From Ktedonobacteraceae bacterium (GTDB taxonomy: Bacteria; Chloroflexota; Ktedonobacteria; Ktedonobacterales; Ktedonobacteraceae), in assembly GCA_035653615.1 (NCBI GenBank), contig DASRBN010000011.1:1-64000 (forward strand): a stretch of DNA of 64,000 nt, given 5' to 3'. The notes under the pieces are model-generated. The model saw nothing but the letters and a program-made list of their open reading frames with translations. It had not been told where the DNA came from and did not search any database. Position 1 is the first letter of the stretch, and every line of letters begins with the position of its first letter. This document shows, piece by piece, positions 51,762 through 60,778 of this stretch. The translations under genes were made by a program, and so were the position numbers.

Positions 51762-54700
51762 TTAAGACAGGTGGGTGGTCGTTGCTGTGCTGGCGCCGGG
51801 CTGTGACAGGCCATTGCTCTTCGCACCGTTCACCTTGCTGGGGGGCAGTGCGAGCTGGCCTGCCTGATCAGGCGCCGGCAATTGCAGCGGTTCCGCTACG
51901 AAGCGTTTGACGCTCAGCAGGAGAATGCGCTCGACATCAGGAAAGTCGGTGATTTCTACCGGTTTGAGACTCTTCAACCCCTGGCGGAAATGATAGCTCT
52001 GCTCTGATGGGGCCATCAGCAGGCGGAAATCGACCCTCTGCCCGGCATGCAGGCTGCGTCCAAAGAGAACGTTATGCACCAGCAGGCGGCGCATCACGGC
52101 ACGCGGGTCATAATCATCGCCCAGTTGCCGCTCCAGGTGCTTCAAGATGCCGTCCGTCATCAAGATTTCGTCGAGCTGATCGTCACTGTGCAGCCAGAAG
52201 AATTGACTCCATAAGGCGGTGGCTGTGGCAGCGAGACTTTTATTGTTCGTGGCGGTATCGGCTGACCGGTACGCTGAACCTTTGTTGCTCGACGTCTCAA
52301 GCGTCACGTGGCTCATACGCTTATTGAGCGTTTTCACGAAAGAAGTGAGGGCCGGGATTTCCTCGCCTGTAGAAGCGTCAATGCTGCGGTATTCTTCGTC
52401 GATGAGATCGATATTCCGAAGCGCAAGCGGGTCGATGACAAAGCGCAGGGTGATGGCCACGAGCGATGCCAGGAACAACTGCAGGCGGCGCTGATTACTG
52501 GCAAGCACATCGCGCTTTTCCAGAAGTTCGCGTTCGACATTTTCTGGAGTTTCCGACCCTTCCAGGCGCAGGATGAACTCCGCGAGTTCTTTCAAGGCTG
52601 GATGTTCTTTGATGAGTTGCTCACGCAGCGCTTTATAGGCGTTCGTCAGCGGTTCCGTTTCCAGTCGCTCATCGCGAATATGGAGGTTCAGCCAGACATT
52701 GCCCGGTTTGCCGCCTGCCCCTTGCTGCGCCTCATCCTGCTTATAGAGCAGGCGATCTGCGGCCAGCTGTTGCTGCGCCTGCGTGTTGATTGCCAGCTTA
52801 TCCAGCAAGTCATTTAATCGCGAGAGACGAGTGTGGTATGGGCCAGGGCCGCCTTTTATGTCGAACAGTTCGGCCCGTTGAGCTATCTCCAGAGCCACTT
52901 CATCCGCGATTACCTCGATGACTTCCTCGATATCGCGCCGGTGTTGTTTGCGCATTTCTTCGACGATGCGACGGCGCTCGCGCAGCAGGTAATCCAACCA
53001 CCAGAAGAAGTAGATCACCTCGATGCACAAAACGACCAGCAGGATGAGAGCCGCCGCGAATCCGATGGCCGGCATGAACGAGAGCCATAACAGGTAGTTA
53101 AGGCTGAGAATATCACCGGGCAGGCTCCCTAGAGAAGTGATCGAGAAACTGACGAACCACCCGGCCAGAGCCACCACGATGAGCAGGAGCAGGAAGGTAA
53201 CTTCGGTGTACAGGCCGGGTCGTCGGTTATTCATGAGCGCCGGACGCAGTGTATAGAATTCCATCAAGAGCAGCAGGAGCAGGATGAAGATCGCGATGAA
53301 CGTCAGCACCGGCACTCCCGATAAAACGTAGTCAACATAGGGCAACAGGCCATCGAAACGGACCAGCAGGAGATGATGCAGCCATGCCGCTCCACTGAAA
53401 ACGGCCACCGCAGTCAGAAAAGCGGCCAGCAGCAGGGTGATAATGGCCATAATCTGCCTCGGCACGGGCGATCCGGCCAGGAAAGGCCAGTGCGCGAGAT
53501 GTTCTTTCAAGCTATTGATCATGCTATTGCCGCGCTCTTGCAGCCTGCGTTTCCGGTTTTCCAGGTTATCTTTCGTTGACTGTGGACTGAGCGGCTTCTG
53601 CTGGTGTTCGCGGCGAAAATGGTCAATCGTATGGCTCAGGGCCTCCAACTGCATCAGCGCGCGTGGAATGGCTCCTGTTGCCTCATGGAAGAACTTGGGG
53701 TGACTGAGGACACGTTCCGCTTCGAGTTGCAGTGCTGTGAGTTCGTTTGCCTCGCGCTCCTGTACCGATTGCTGTTTCTTTTCGCGCAGCACCTGCGCAA
53801 TTTGCGCGCCCCCGTGGAGCAGCGAATCTTGCATGGCGATTTCGTGGCTAGAGGAGATGTAGGTTCCTGTCAACTCAGCCAGGCAGCCCTGTAAATCTTT
53901 GATCGTGCTTTTGCCGATCTGAAAGTTAAATTGGCGCGTCGTGAAAGGATACGACCTTTTCTCTGAGACCAGTTTTGCCCGTCGTATGCCTTCCAGGGCC
54001 GGAACATCCTCCGGTTCTGCCGGGACCAGGGTTGGAATGGTATTCTGCACGCGCTGCCGCCATCCCATGAACCAGTTCGTCGCGATATCCGCCAGCGTGA
54101 TTTTTTCTCTTCCTGGATTGGCCGGTCTTTCGCGCAGGGCGTTCATGCCATCCCGGGCCAGTCCGAAATTCAGCCAGCGGCGTCCCCAACGAGCCGAATA
54201 CTCAAGCGCGGCGAGGCCTACGACATAGGTATTAGGCGGCAGGCCAAGCTGCTGTTTCGCGTCAGGCGATTCAACGGGTTGAGAAGCCGGACCTGCATAT
54301 CCATTGCTGCTGGTTTCACTGACGGGAAACGGTGGAACGATCAGCAGCGTATAGAGCATCAATTCAGCAATATATGCCTGGGCCGTGCCGGAGATCAGCG
54401 CCGCATCCTCGCGGTAATTCTCGCTCAGAATAAGAGAGTCGATATGATCCCACGAGTTGTTCAGGCTCAATCCCTGGATAAGAGCAGTGGGCGGCCCCGC
54501 TTCCCCCGTATTGCCGAGGCACACGACCGTCGTACTCAGCAATGGTTGATGACCGGGACGATCAAATTTGCACGCATAATGTTTCAGATGATCGGCATAC
54601 AGAGCCGCGCTGGTAAGCGATTCCGGGTGATCGACATCGGTCAGGAAGACGACGCGCACAGTTGAATCGCGGGTGCTTCGTCCGGGAATGGCGGCAGGGT

Positions 54701-55151
54701 TAAGGTCTTTCACCGCCGCGATACGATTAGTGCGTACCCGGTCAATCTCCAGGATGAGTTCATTCATGTTCTGTTCAAAAAGATTGAAAGGCATGCTCTC
54801 GGCATTTCCTGGATCGCGTACATCTTCGCTGAAGAGCATATCGTCCGGGTTGGTCGAATGCACTAATCCAACCAGGCCGGTCATGCTGCTATTCCCATTC
54901 GTGCTGCTTTCCTGCTTCGGTCCCGCTGGATGGCTCGTGTTAGGATTAATGCGCATGAACGAGAGAAAGTCTATCAGGTGCCGCCAGTGATACACCTCGC
55001 GACTCTTCATTTCGTTGGCCAGGTCGGTGATTTCTACTTGCAGCCATTCGAGGGCGCGGTCGTCGCTGATTCCGCGCATATCGATGACCACATGGGCAGC
55101 CGGCAGCGGAAGCTGGCTGCGCTGCTGCAAGCTGGTTTCAATCATATGCAT
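51762..55151 (-). CDS. Large membrane protein of the tubulin/vWA cluster (paralogue B)
   Basis: The 1129-residue protein has no named family. A cytoplasmic N-part starts with AAHVVIDMRGISDDRALEWL, VYHWRHLIDFLSFMRI, VRVVFLTDVDHPESL and VVGLAALEYSARWGRRWL. A central membrane region has about six helices (IMAIITLLLAAFLTAVAVFS, VLTFIAIFILLLLLLMEF, TFLLLLIVVALAGWFVSF, FAAALILLVVLCIEVIYFFW), and a long charged helical C-part follows, ending FRLLMAPSEQSYHF and FPDVERILLLSVKRF. The same landmarks occur in the neighbour at 55165-58101, so the two are paralogues. AGGAGG before the ATG at 55151 sets the start. Probable membrane anchor or effector of the tubulin-like protein. Confidence 0.85.
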   Translation of the reverse strand: MHMIETSLQQRSQLPLPAAHVVIDMRGISDDRALEWLQVEITDLANEMKSREVYHWRHLIDFLSFMRINPNTSHPAGPKQESSTNGNSSMTGLVGLVHSTNPDDMLFSEDVRDPGNAESMPFNLFEQNMNELILEIDRVRTNRIAAVKDLNPAAIPGRSTRDSTVRVVFLTDVDHPESLTSAALYADHLKHYACKFDRPGHQPLLSTTVVCLGNTGEAGPPTALIQGLSLNNSWDHIDSLILSENYREDAALISGTAQAYIAELMLYTLLIVPPFPVSETSSNGYAGPASQPVESPDAKQQLGLPPNTYVVGLAALEYSARWGRRWLNFGLARDGMNALRERPANPGREKITLADIATNWFMGWRQRVQNTIPTLVPAEPEDVPALEGIRRAKLVSEKRSYPFTTRQFNFQIGKSTIKDLQGCLAELTGTYISSSHEIAMQDSLLHGGAQIAQVLREKKQQSVQEREANELTALQLEAERVLSHPKFFHEATGAIPRALMQLEALSHTIDHFRREHQQKPLSPQSTKDNLENRKRRLQERGNSMINSLKEHLAHWPFLAGSPVPRQIMAIITLLLAAFLTAVAVFSGAAWLHHLLLVRFDGLLPYVDYVLSGVPVLTFIAIFILLLLLLMEFYTLRPALMNNRRPGLYTEVTFLLLLIVVALAGWFVSFSITSLGSLPGDILSLNYLLWLSFMPAIGFAAALILLVVLCIEVIYFFWWLDYLLRERRRIVEEMRKQHRRDIEEVIEVIADEVALEIAQRAELFDIKGGPGPYHTRLSRLNDLLDKLAINTQAQQQLAADRLLYKQDEAQQGAGGKPGNVWLNLHIRDERLETEPLTNAYKALREQLIKEHPALKELAEFILRLEGSETPENVERELLEKRDVLASNQRRLQLFLASLVAITLRFVIDPLALRNIDLIDEEYRSIDASTGEEIPALTSFVKTLNKRMSHVTLETSSNKGSAYRSADTATNNKSLAATATALWSQFFWLHSDDQLDEILMTDGILKHLERQLGDDYDPRAVMRRLLVHNVLFGRSLHAGQRVDFRLLMAPSEQSYHFRQGLKSLKPVEITDFPDVERILLLSVKRFVAEPLQLPAPDQAGQLALPPSKVNGAKSNGLSQPGASTATTTHLS

Positions 55152-55164
55152 ACTTGTATTCCTC

Positions 55165-58101
55165 CTAATGGCCTGTTGGAACACCGGGTTTGTTGGCGTC
55201 CTTCTTCAGGTTCTCAACAGATGTGCTATCTTCCAGAGCAAAAATCTGGTGTACCTGGTGAATGCGCAAGTAAATCAGCTTTTCCCGGTCAGGAAACTCC
55301 ATAACGTGTAAGCGACGGTAATCGACGTGTTCGAGTGCTTGCATAAATGTGTCGGAAGCAATTTCTGCTCCTGGTGCGATAAACAGGTAATACTCATCTT
55401 CGCCTAAAACTTCGTCAGGATAGCCGAGCAATGTCGCTTTCTGATATAAAGCGTCCACAGCCTCTAAGGGTTGCATGTGTGAAAGCAATAGCCGTTCAAG
55501 CACGTCACTGCCGGTGAAAACTTCTTCCAACTGCGGCAAATGCTCGTGCTGGGCGCTAATCCAGGTGATGAGGGCATACAATCCCTGCCGTTCCCTGTCC
55601 CTTATCGTGAGAGCGCGCTGACTCCCACGTGCCTGAGCCACCAGCGTCTGCTTGACGGCTGTTTGCAGCTCGATGAATTCTCCTCGCGCGAGCAACGGCT
55701 CTGGAAGGTACCTCGTCTTGAGCGCCGTGTATTCCTGCAAGATGGAAAGCACATCCGACAGATGTGGCGGCCTGACAGGGGACACCAGCAGTTGTGCAAC
55801 GAGCAACACACTGACCACCTGGAAGCGCGATTCTCTATCTTTGCTCGCTATCCAACGCTGTTTTTGCCATATATCCTCTAAAAGTTCTCCTGGACGCTCG
55901 GTTCCTAGCTGGCGCAGGAGCATTTCCGCCAGCATATCTACAATCGGATTGGAGCGTAGCGCCTGATACGATCTCAGGAATGCCTCTTCTATACGCGGCC
56001 AGTCAATCAACTCTATTGAGCTAGAGAGGTCCTGCGTGGTCTGCTGCTCCTTGCTGCTAGGGGCTTCAACGCGCAAGCGCATCTCAGCCAGCCTTTGCTG
56101 GAAACGCACCCGCTCCTCAGCTCTCCGGCCTGCCTGGGCAAACGCCAGCACTCGCTCTTCATAAGGGCTGCTAGCCTTCCCCGGATTATAGAGATTGGCT
56201 TTCTCCAGCAGAGCAAGCGCCACACGTGCCGCGATAGTCTCGCTTACCGAAGTCAGATGCCCGGCAATCACAGCACTCAGCCGTCCCTCAACAGCGCGAA
56301 GGTAGCGGCGCATTGAGCGGTTACGCGTACTCAGATACAGGCACTCACCGGCCAGCACGAGCAAGATGAGGATGGCGCGTACCATCCATACCAACAAACT
56401 CACAAAAGAAGGCACGAATATATTCAGCAAGGTTGGGAACAGTCCTTGCCAGTTGATGCCAAAGAGCAGCACCCCGCCGAGTACGAGGGCTATCAACCAG
56501 GAAATGACGGTTGAACGAAACACCTTCCCGAAGAAAGGCACATGCCAGATCTGAAATTTTGCTGCAATCTCTGTCGATGCTTGCTGCGCAGCTCGCTCAA
56601 ACTGTTGCCGGTAATCATCTGTCCTGATCTGTCGCTGCGCTTCAGCGGTGATAGTTTGCTGCGTATAGGTGTTGAACGCGGCCAGCTGACAGAGCGCGCG
56701 TGGTACAGCGCCTTCGGCTTGCTGGAAGTGCAGGCCCAGGAATCGCTGTAGTTTGTGATAGAGCAGCAACAGGCGATAATGACTTTCAAACGCGCCCTGG
56801 TCATCCCCGCCAGCATCTCCGGCCCCGGCGAAACGCTCCATGAACCAGCGCAGTTGTTCGAGAACAGCTCCCGGCCCTTGATCGAGCGCGCGTTGCAGCG
56901 TAGGCGCGTTTTTTCCGCTGTAGCATACCCCCACCCTGTTATTGAGTTCCGTCAGCTGCTCCTGAACATCAAGTAACTTGCCACCAGAAAGTGTAGTCGA
57001 ACGTGCATAATTGCTCAGATAGGCAATGCCGTGCAGTTCGTCGATGTCCCCACTGAGCAAATCCGGTACAATCTCGCGTAAGTCACGTCGCCATGTATCC
57101 AGCCATTTATGAATATTCCACACGAGGCTCGCTCGATCTTGTTCGACCGTTGTTGAGGCGAGCAGCATTTTCAAGATGTTACCGGTCACGCTGTAGTCGA
57201 GCCAGCGGGCAGACCAGCGAGCCGAATATGCGAACTCTGCAAGGCCAATCAGGTACGTGGGCCAGGGCAGTGTCAGCGCGGCTTCTACGAAACGCGGGTG
57301 CATCTCGATAGGATCATTGATCCGTTTCCACAGGATAGCGGGCCAGCGCAGGATAAGCGCGTACAGCAAGAGTTCCGCCTGGAAAAGCTGCGCGCTTTCG
57401 CTGAATGCCGCATCCTGGTCGGAATACTTTTGCAGCAAGATCACCGTATCGATAGTGCTATCTGGCACCTGCCCCAGGGTCTGGAATAAAACATCCTGGT
57501 ACAATGCGCTCACGTTCAAGCAGAGAACGACCGTATGGATGCGCGCGTCGCGATGGTGACGACTCCTGCCATGCTCCTGCTCGCACCAGGCCTTGAGCCA
57601 CGAAGCGTAGGTAGCGGCGCGTTCTAGCGAGGCCACTTCGCGCATGTCGGCCAGCAAGAAAATGCGCACTGTTGATTGACGCACATCCTCCATAGTCACC
57701 GCCGGTACTGGTACCCCAGGTACGTTCAAGCGCGCGTTGCGGACCCGGTCGATACATGCACTCCCTAAAAAGGTGATCAGGTCTTCAGAGTCGCGCATTG
57801 GCTGTTCCTGACCGTCAGGTAATGTAACCATAAACTGCGTATCCGGCCCTGGTGGAAGATCGCCAGGTACAGCATCCAGCCGCAAGATCGCCACACAGTC
57901 ACACAGGTGAGACCAGTGTGTCACGTTGCGCGCACGCATCTCGGCGGTCAGGTCGTCCAACTCGGTATTCAATTGACTAAGCAGCAGGGCAGAATCGTCG
58001 CTGCTGTGACGCACATCCAGCACAACAGCGGCCTCTGAGAGCGGCAAAGACGCAAGAAAGGAATAGTCTGCCTCTGCTGGTTGATCGCTAATTTGTGCCA
58101 T
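55165..58101 (-). CDS. Large membrane protein of the tubulin/vWA cluster (paralogue A)
   Basis: The 978-residue protein of unnamed family parallels its neighbour: EAAVVLDVRHSSDDSALLL, VTHWSHLCDCVAILRL, VRIFLLADMREVASLERAATYA, YLIGLAEFAYSARWSARWLD. A shorter membrane region of two or three helices follows (TVISWLIALVLGGVLLFGI, FVSLLVWMVRAILILLVLAG), then a helical C-part with DEYYLFIAPGAEIASDTF and EFPDREKLIYLRIHQVHQI. Its start at 58101 overlaps the tubulin-like gene's 3' end by 14 bases, indicating coupled translation. It ends just before paralogue B. Role inferred: membrane partner of the tubulin-like GTPase. Confidence 0.85.
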   Translation of the reverse strand: MAQISDQPAEADYSFLASLPLSEAAVVLDVRHSSDDSALLLSQLNTELDDLTAEMRARNVTHWSHLCDCVAILRLDAVPGDLPPGPDTQFMVTLPDGQEQPMRDSEDLITFLGSACIDRVRNARLNVPGVPVPAVTMEDVRQSTVRIFLLADMREVASLERAATYASWLKAWCEQEHGRSRHHRDARIHTVVLCLNVSALYQDVLFQTLGQVPDSTIDTVILLQKYSDQDAAFSESAQLFQAELLLYALILRWPAILWKRINDPIEMHPRFVEAALTLPWPTYLIGLAEFAYSARWSARWLDYSVTGNILKMLLASTTVEQDRASLVWNIHKWLDTWRRDLREIVPDLLSGDIDELHGIAYLSNYARSTTLSGGKLLDVQEQLTELNNRVGVCYSGKNAPTLQRALDQGPGAVLEQLRWFMERFAGAGDAGGDDQGAFESHYRLLLLYHKLQRFLGLHFQQAEGAVPRALCQLAAFNTYTQQTITAEAQRQIRTDDYRQQFERAAQQASTEIAAKFQIWHVPFFGKVFRSTVISWLIALVLGGVLLFGINWQGLFPTLLNIFVPSFVSLLVWMVRAILILLVLAGECLYLSTRNRSMRRYLRAVEGRLSAVIAGHLTSVSETIAARVALALLEKANLYNPGKASSPYEERVLAFAQAGRRAEERVRFQQRLAEMRLRVEAPSSKEQQTTQDLSSSIELIDWPRIEEAFLRSYQALRSNPIVDMLAEMLLRQLGTERPGELLEDIWQKQRWIASKDRESRFQVVSVLLVAQLLVSPVRPPHLSDVLSILQEYTALKTRYLPEPLLARGEFIELQTAVKQTLVAQARGSQRALTIRDRERQGLYALITWISAQHEHLPQLEEVFTGSDVLERLLLSHMQPLEAVDALYQKATLLGYPDEVLGEDEYYLFIAPGAEIASDTFMQALEHVDYRRLHVMEFPDREKLIYLRIHQVHQIFALEDSTSVENLKKDANKPGVPTGH

Positions 58102-60691
58102 CTGAACTCTTTTCCTCTACAGGCTCCAGACCCCCGGTTACTTCCTTGCTCGCACCATTTTGATGATTGCCGGTGTCTAGCGGCGCCAGCGACGCCTCGG
58201 GTTTATGCCCGTTGGTACCCGGCTTGCCCGATTCTTCCGCGGGTTTGCTCTCAAAAAGCGGGTGCAATTCCGGCAGCTTTTCGATGGCAAACTCGTAGTC
58301 TTTCCTGGCACTCACAGCGAAGAGACGACGAATGACGCCCGTTTGCAAAACCCGCCATTCCGCGTCCTTCCCGCTGAAGACGGGAACGCCCACACGCCGG
58401 TTCAAGCTATTGATGCTGTCAATCGGACTGCCGCTGTCCAGTTCCTCGCGCTGTTCCTCCCAGAGCACACGGCGTCTGAGGAACGCATCCAGGCAGCGCC
58501 CGGTCAGGTCGTTCACAGCAGACATAGGAATGCCATCGACATAATAGAAGAGAGCGATTTCGCCAGGGGAGTTCGACTTGAGTAAGGTGCATTGTCCCTG
58601 GGTGACGGCCTCTTTGATGGCATCCAGCAGTTCCTCGCGCTGATCTCCGTTCCTGTAGAAGGCGCTGACATGCCATGCCTCGCTCAATGCGGGAGCGAAG
58701 TTGCGATTGTACATAATCAAAGCGGTGGCCCTTTTCGCGGCCTCTGCCAGTCGCTCTTTCAACGAATCTTCACCGGCACGATGGAGAATATCGAGGATAG
58801 AATGCTGTTCCATAGCCGCGCGTATCTTTTCACGGGTATAGGACGTGACAACCTCCATCAATTGTTCAAGGTTGCCCTTGAACAGGCTCTCCAGTTCCTG
58901 GCGCCCCTGCAGCCACTGTCGAAACTCGGCCAGTTGTTCCGGCGCATCCTGTTCTGAGGTAAAGATGCTGACCTGAGAGGCATAGACGTTGATATCATCG
59001 AGCGAACTGAGGGCGACGATGCTCATAGGATTGCCGGTCTCGATGCTCAATGTGCGCGCGGTATTGGCAAAACGCAGGTCGTCGTTACGCTTGCGTCGCA
59101 GTTTGTTGAGGACGATATCCAGGTTGCGGCCAATTTCCTCGCAGCGCTGCTCCAGGTGTTCAAGGACATAAATGGCGGATGAGCGCGTGTTCTCTTGCAA
59201 ACGTTCATCCAGGTTGCGTTTCATGGTGCCGGCCAGCTGGCGCAATTTCGCCTTGCGATTGAACGGCAAGAAACTACCCACTTGCTTTTGCAGGTTGAGA
59301 ATGGCCGCGTCATTGACACTGGTACGAGTATCGGCGCGCGCGACCTCGAGGGCGGCAGTCAGGATATCCTGCAACGCGCGATATTCCTCGCGTAATTCAG
59401 TCAGTGATACACCACCGCGGCCAATGCGCTCGCCCTTGATGCGCTCAAGCTCCAACTGGGCATTTGCAGTGAAGGTATGAGCATAGTCCTGGATGCGATG
59501 TCGTACCCGGCTGGCTTCGGCTTTTCCCTCCTGCCACAAACTGTTCAGTTTCGCGGCCTTTTCGCCGTCCGACGATCCTTTAGCGTTGATGGTCATATCG
59601 ATACGGCGTTGAATTTCTCCCAGGCCCGCTGCTTCCGCCAGGTAGTCAAGCAGCTTCTGGTAGCGGCTCTCGGCGTCCTCGCCGGCAAGGGCATCGGCGA
59701 ATCTGCCGAGCAGGACATTATCGGTATCAGCAGGTCTGCCTTTTTCAAAGACGAGGTTATTGACCAGGCGTGCCACGTCTCGCTGAATAATCTGCTCTTC
59801 CAACTGCCCCAGGCCAATGGTAACGATGGTGGCAAGGGATAAATGCATGGGCAATTTGCTGAGCGGGTCAAGATCGAGCAGGACATGATTATCAACCTCA
59901 CGCTCGCGATGTTCGGCTGAAAACGTCGAGGCCGGATCGCTGCAGAGGCGGACAATTGTGGCCGCCGTTTCCTGCAACTGGTCGATGGAGCGCAGTACCG
60001 TGTCGCTGCCCCAACCGATCAGTATCTTGCGTCCCTGGTAGCTGCGCGTACCGCTGCCGGTCAATTGTGATGCCGCCAATTCGGCGAACAGCGCCAGCGT
60101 ATTGGCCATGTGGAGGTCGGTCACATCCTGTGAGGGTTGTAAGATGTAGGTATCGCAGCGAATCCTGCCATGCTCGGTCGTGTGAACATTGGCATAGTCG
60201 GCTGCGTCGATGATCACATCGATCAGGTGTTCGAGCGAGCCGCTTCCGGTTGCCCCGACAGAACTGACGATGAGCGCGACGGAGACGTTAGTGGAGCGAT
60301 CTCCATCACGCGCCAGATCGGTCATGCAGCTAATAAGCCACTTGCGGAGTTCTTCGCGCTTGATCTCTACCGCTCCGGCGCCATTATAGCGAATGCTACC
60401 GCCACCTGTTTCCGCTGTGCCTGGCAGTAGCCCATCGAACAGCATCTTTGACACCCGTGGATAGCGCTGGCGATTCTGGTAGACGGCGCGCATATAGCGT
60501 TCGTCGATGCTCAGGTGGAACCACTCGCCCTGGCGCAACATCTTGTCACGTTCCGACAGGTTCGCGCTGTCGATATAGCGTACCATGACTGTTAATTCGC
60601 TGTTTGGGTGTTCCTGCATTTGCTTCAACAGTGTACGTCCAACGCCTGCCGCGACGGTTCCGGCGGTTATCACTAACAGTTTCTTACTCAT
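58088..60691 (-). CDS. Tubulin/FtsZ-like GTPase (Tubulin_2-type)
   Basis: The 867-residue protein has an N-terminal tubulin-like nucleotide-binding fold (about 1-330): KKLLVITAGTVAAGVGRTLL, NGAGAVEIKREELRKWLIS and the glycine-rich VALIVSSVGATGSGSLEHLI, which is the tubulin signature with Val-Gly-Ala in place of the usual triple Gly. A long helical, coiled-coil-prone middle and C-terminal part follow, with a disordered Gly/Ser/Pro tail. Related prokaryotic tubulin-like proteins in operons with vWA-domain genes have been proposed to drive membrane remodelling. AGGAGCG precedes the ATG. It lies between the vWA gene and the two giant membrane proteins. Confidence 0.82.
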   Translation of the reverse strand: MSKKLLVITAGTVAAGVGRTLLKQMQEHPNSELTVMVRYIDSANLSERDKMLRQGEWFHLSIDERYMRAVYQNRQRYPRVSKMLFDGLLPGTAETGGGSIRYNGAGAVEIKREELRKWLISCMTDLARDGDRSTNVSVALIVSSVGATGSGSLEHLIDVIIDAADYANVHTTEHGRIRCDTYILQPSQDVTDLHMANTLALFAELAASQLTGSGTRSYQGRKILIGWGSDTVLRSIDQLQETAATIVRLCSDPASTFSAEHREREVDNHVLLDLDPLSKLPMHLSLATIVTIGLGQLEEQIIQRDVARLVNNLVFEKGRPADTDNVLLGRFADALAGEDAESRYQKLLDYLAEAAGLGEIQRRIDMTINAKGSSDGEKAAKLNSLWQEGKAEASRVRHRIQDYAHTFTANAQLELERIKGERIGRGGVSLTELREEYRALQDILTAALEVARADTRTSVNDAAILNLQKQVGSFLPFNRKAKLRQLAGTMKRNLDERLQENTRSSAIYVLEHLEQRCEEIGRNLDIVLNKLRRKRNDDLRFANTARTLSIETGNPMSIVALSSLDDINVYASQVSIFTSEQDAPEQLAEFRQWLQGRQELESLFKGNLEQLMEVVTSYTREKIRAAMEQHSILDILHRAGEDSLKERLAEAAKRATALIMYNRNFAPALSEAWHVSAFYRNGDQREELLDAIKEAVTQGQCTLLKSNSPGEIALFYYVDGIPMSAVNDLTGRCLDAFLRRRVLWEEQREELDSGSPIDSINSLNRRVGVPVFSGKDAEWRVLQTGVIRRLFAVSARKDYEFAIEKLPELHPLFESKPAEESGKPGTNGHKPEASLAPLDTGNHQNGASKEVTGGLEPVEEKSSDGTN

Positions 60692-60752
60692 TTTTACTCG
60701 CTCCTCTTTATTCGCAGGATGATGTATGAGACATGCAAGGATTTCGTTTGAA

Positions 60753-60778
60753 AAGGACAGGGATCAGGCCCCGTCCCT
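60753..60778 (-). terminator. Hairpin with T run between vWA and tubulin-like genes
   Basis: On the minus strand GGACGGGG, loop CCTGAT, CCCTGTCC (60778-60757) is followed by TTTT. It could attenuate read-through from the vWA gene into the tubulin-like gene. Related AGGGAC...GTCCCT hairpins occur elsewhere (near 8806-8832), so it may equally be a dispersed repeat. Confidence 0.55.

Noticed and set aside
51749-51775. CCCACCTG/CAGGTGGG hairpin as a terminator of the giant membrane protein gene
   Set aside because: Short stem overlapping the stop codon without a T run; too weak to call.
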